20,683 bases of DNA. Source: a virus. The stretch spans positions 1 through 20,683 of IMG/VR virus record IMGVR_UViG_3300024359_000049. One strand, written 5' to 3'. This document shows, piece after piece, positions 20,420 to 20,683 of this stretch. Both the position numbers and the translations under genes were made by a program. The notes below the pieces were generated by a model that saw only the letters and a list, made by a program, of their open reading frames with translations, ran no database searches and was not told the origin of the DNA. The first letter of the stretch is position 1. Every line of letters starts with the position of its first letter.

Positions 20420-20683
20420 CGTCTAATTCCTCAGGTACGCCAATGTCTTGTACAACATTGTTTTGCTTGAATCCATCTATAACATATTGTAATTTTTCTT
20501 TGGTCCAATTCTTTTTAACTGCGGTTAGCAATGATTCAAAACTGTTCAAATCTTTTCCACTGTCTAATCCTAATTGTGCTGCAATCTCATCTGGTTGTTT
20601 CCAAGGACCGTCTATTGTTTCATTTTTATTCTTTTTAGTATATCCATCGCCGTTTTTCTTAGGAACTGGTGTGCGTTGTACAC
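20409..20683 (-). CDS. Unknown protein, N-terminus cut by window edge
   Basis: Open frame from 20681 to TAA 20409-20411, about 90 visible residues and no start inside the window. Visible part: a basic stretch (RTPVPKKNGDGYTKKNKNE), then TIDGPWKQPDEIAAQLGL and a helical end (LQYVIDGFKQNN, VPEELDDVS). No motif recognised. The overlap with the next gene's ATG supports it as real and coupled. Confidence 0.6.
   Translation of the reverse strand, partial: VQRTPVPKKNGDGYTKKNKNETIDGPWKQPDEIAAQLGLDSGKDLNSFESLLTAVKKNWTKEKLQYVIDGFKQNNVVQDIGVPEELDDVS

Noticed and set aside
1-20683. Integrated prophage signs
   Set aside because: No integrase, attachment-site repeat or host gene is visible; the content fits a lytic T4-like genome.

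Overview
The window reads as a piece of a low-G+C (roughly one third by eye, not computed) T4-like myovirus genome, most likely from a marine virus. Every gene I can support lies on the minus strand. Genes are packed with 1-14 nt gaps or ATGA-type overlaps, and there are no tRNAs, insertion sequences, integrase or CRISPR array. The lineage marker is a family B DNA polymerase of 897 residues (T4 gp43 type, all exonuclease and polymerase motifs intact). A DsbA-like small protein, a SleB-type cell-wall hydrolase, an SGNH hydrolase, a DNA methyltransferase and three radical SAM proteins fit marine T4-like phages of SAR11 or other alphaproteobacterial hosts. The host itself cannot be read from the sequence.

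Layout, in the direction of transcription (high to low coordinates). (1) 20683-17704: a partial unknown gene and an 88-aa gene, then a near-consensus sigma70-type promoter driving two overlapping radical SAM genes. (2) 17687-9147: a long block of mostly unknown genes preceded by T4-late-like GATAAATACTT elements at 17706-17716 and 15149-15159. It holds a short GNAT acetyltransferase, a 2-oxoglutarate/Fe(II) dioxygenase, several lysine-rich proteins, a SAP/HeH-like protein and a probable PD-(D/E)XK nuclease. Several of these proteins begin with a peptide like the T4 capsid-targeting sequence, so they may be packaged internal proteins. (3) 9161-3211: a compact operon with one promoter and one terminator: DsbA-like protein, membrane protein, DNA methyltransferase, radical SAM protein, DNA polymerase and an 84-aa protein. 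(4) 3196-1587: small unknown genes run by three promoters sharing the 12-mer AAAAGGTTGACA; two carry the same palindrome between -35 and -10. A structured leader precedes a small two-helix membrane protein. (5) 1585-1: SleB lysin, SGNH hydrolase and a partial gene.

I corrected several starts. The radical SAM gene at 6222 most likely starts at TTG 7424 behind a strong ribosome-binding site. The 471-aa gene starts at 13145, the 63-aa gene at 2507, the 337-aa gene at 14642, the 98-aa gene at 10317 and the 84-aa gene at 3530. I added a 33-aa membrane ORF (2562-2663) and two edge-truncated genes. No gene-free stretch exceeds 300 bases; the largest gaps (1800-1939, 2162-2315, 3139-3275) hold the promoters, terminators and hairpins listed below.
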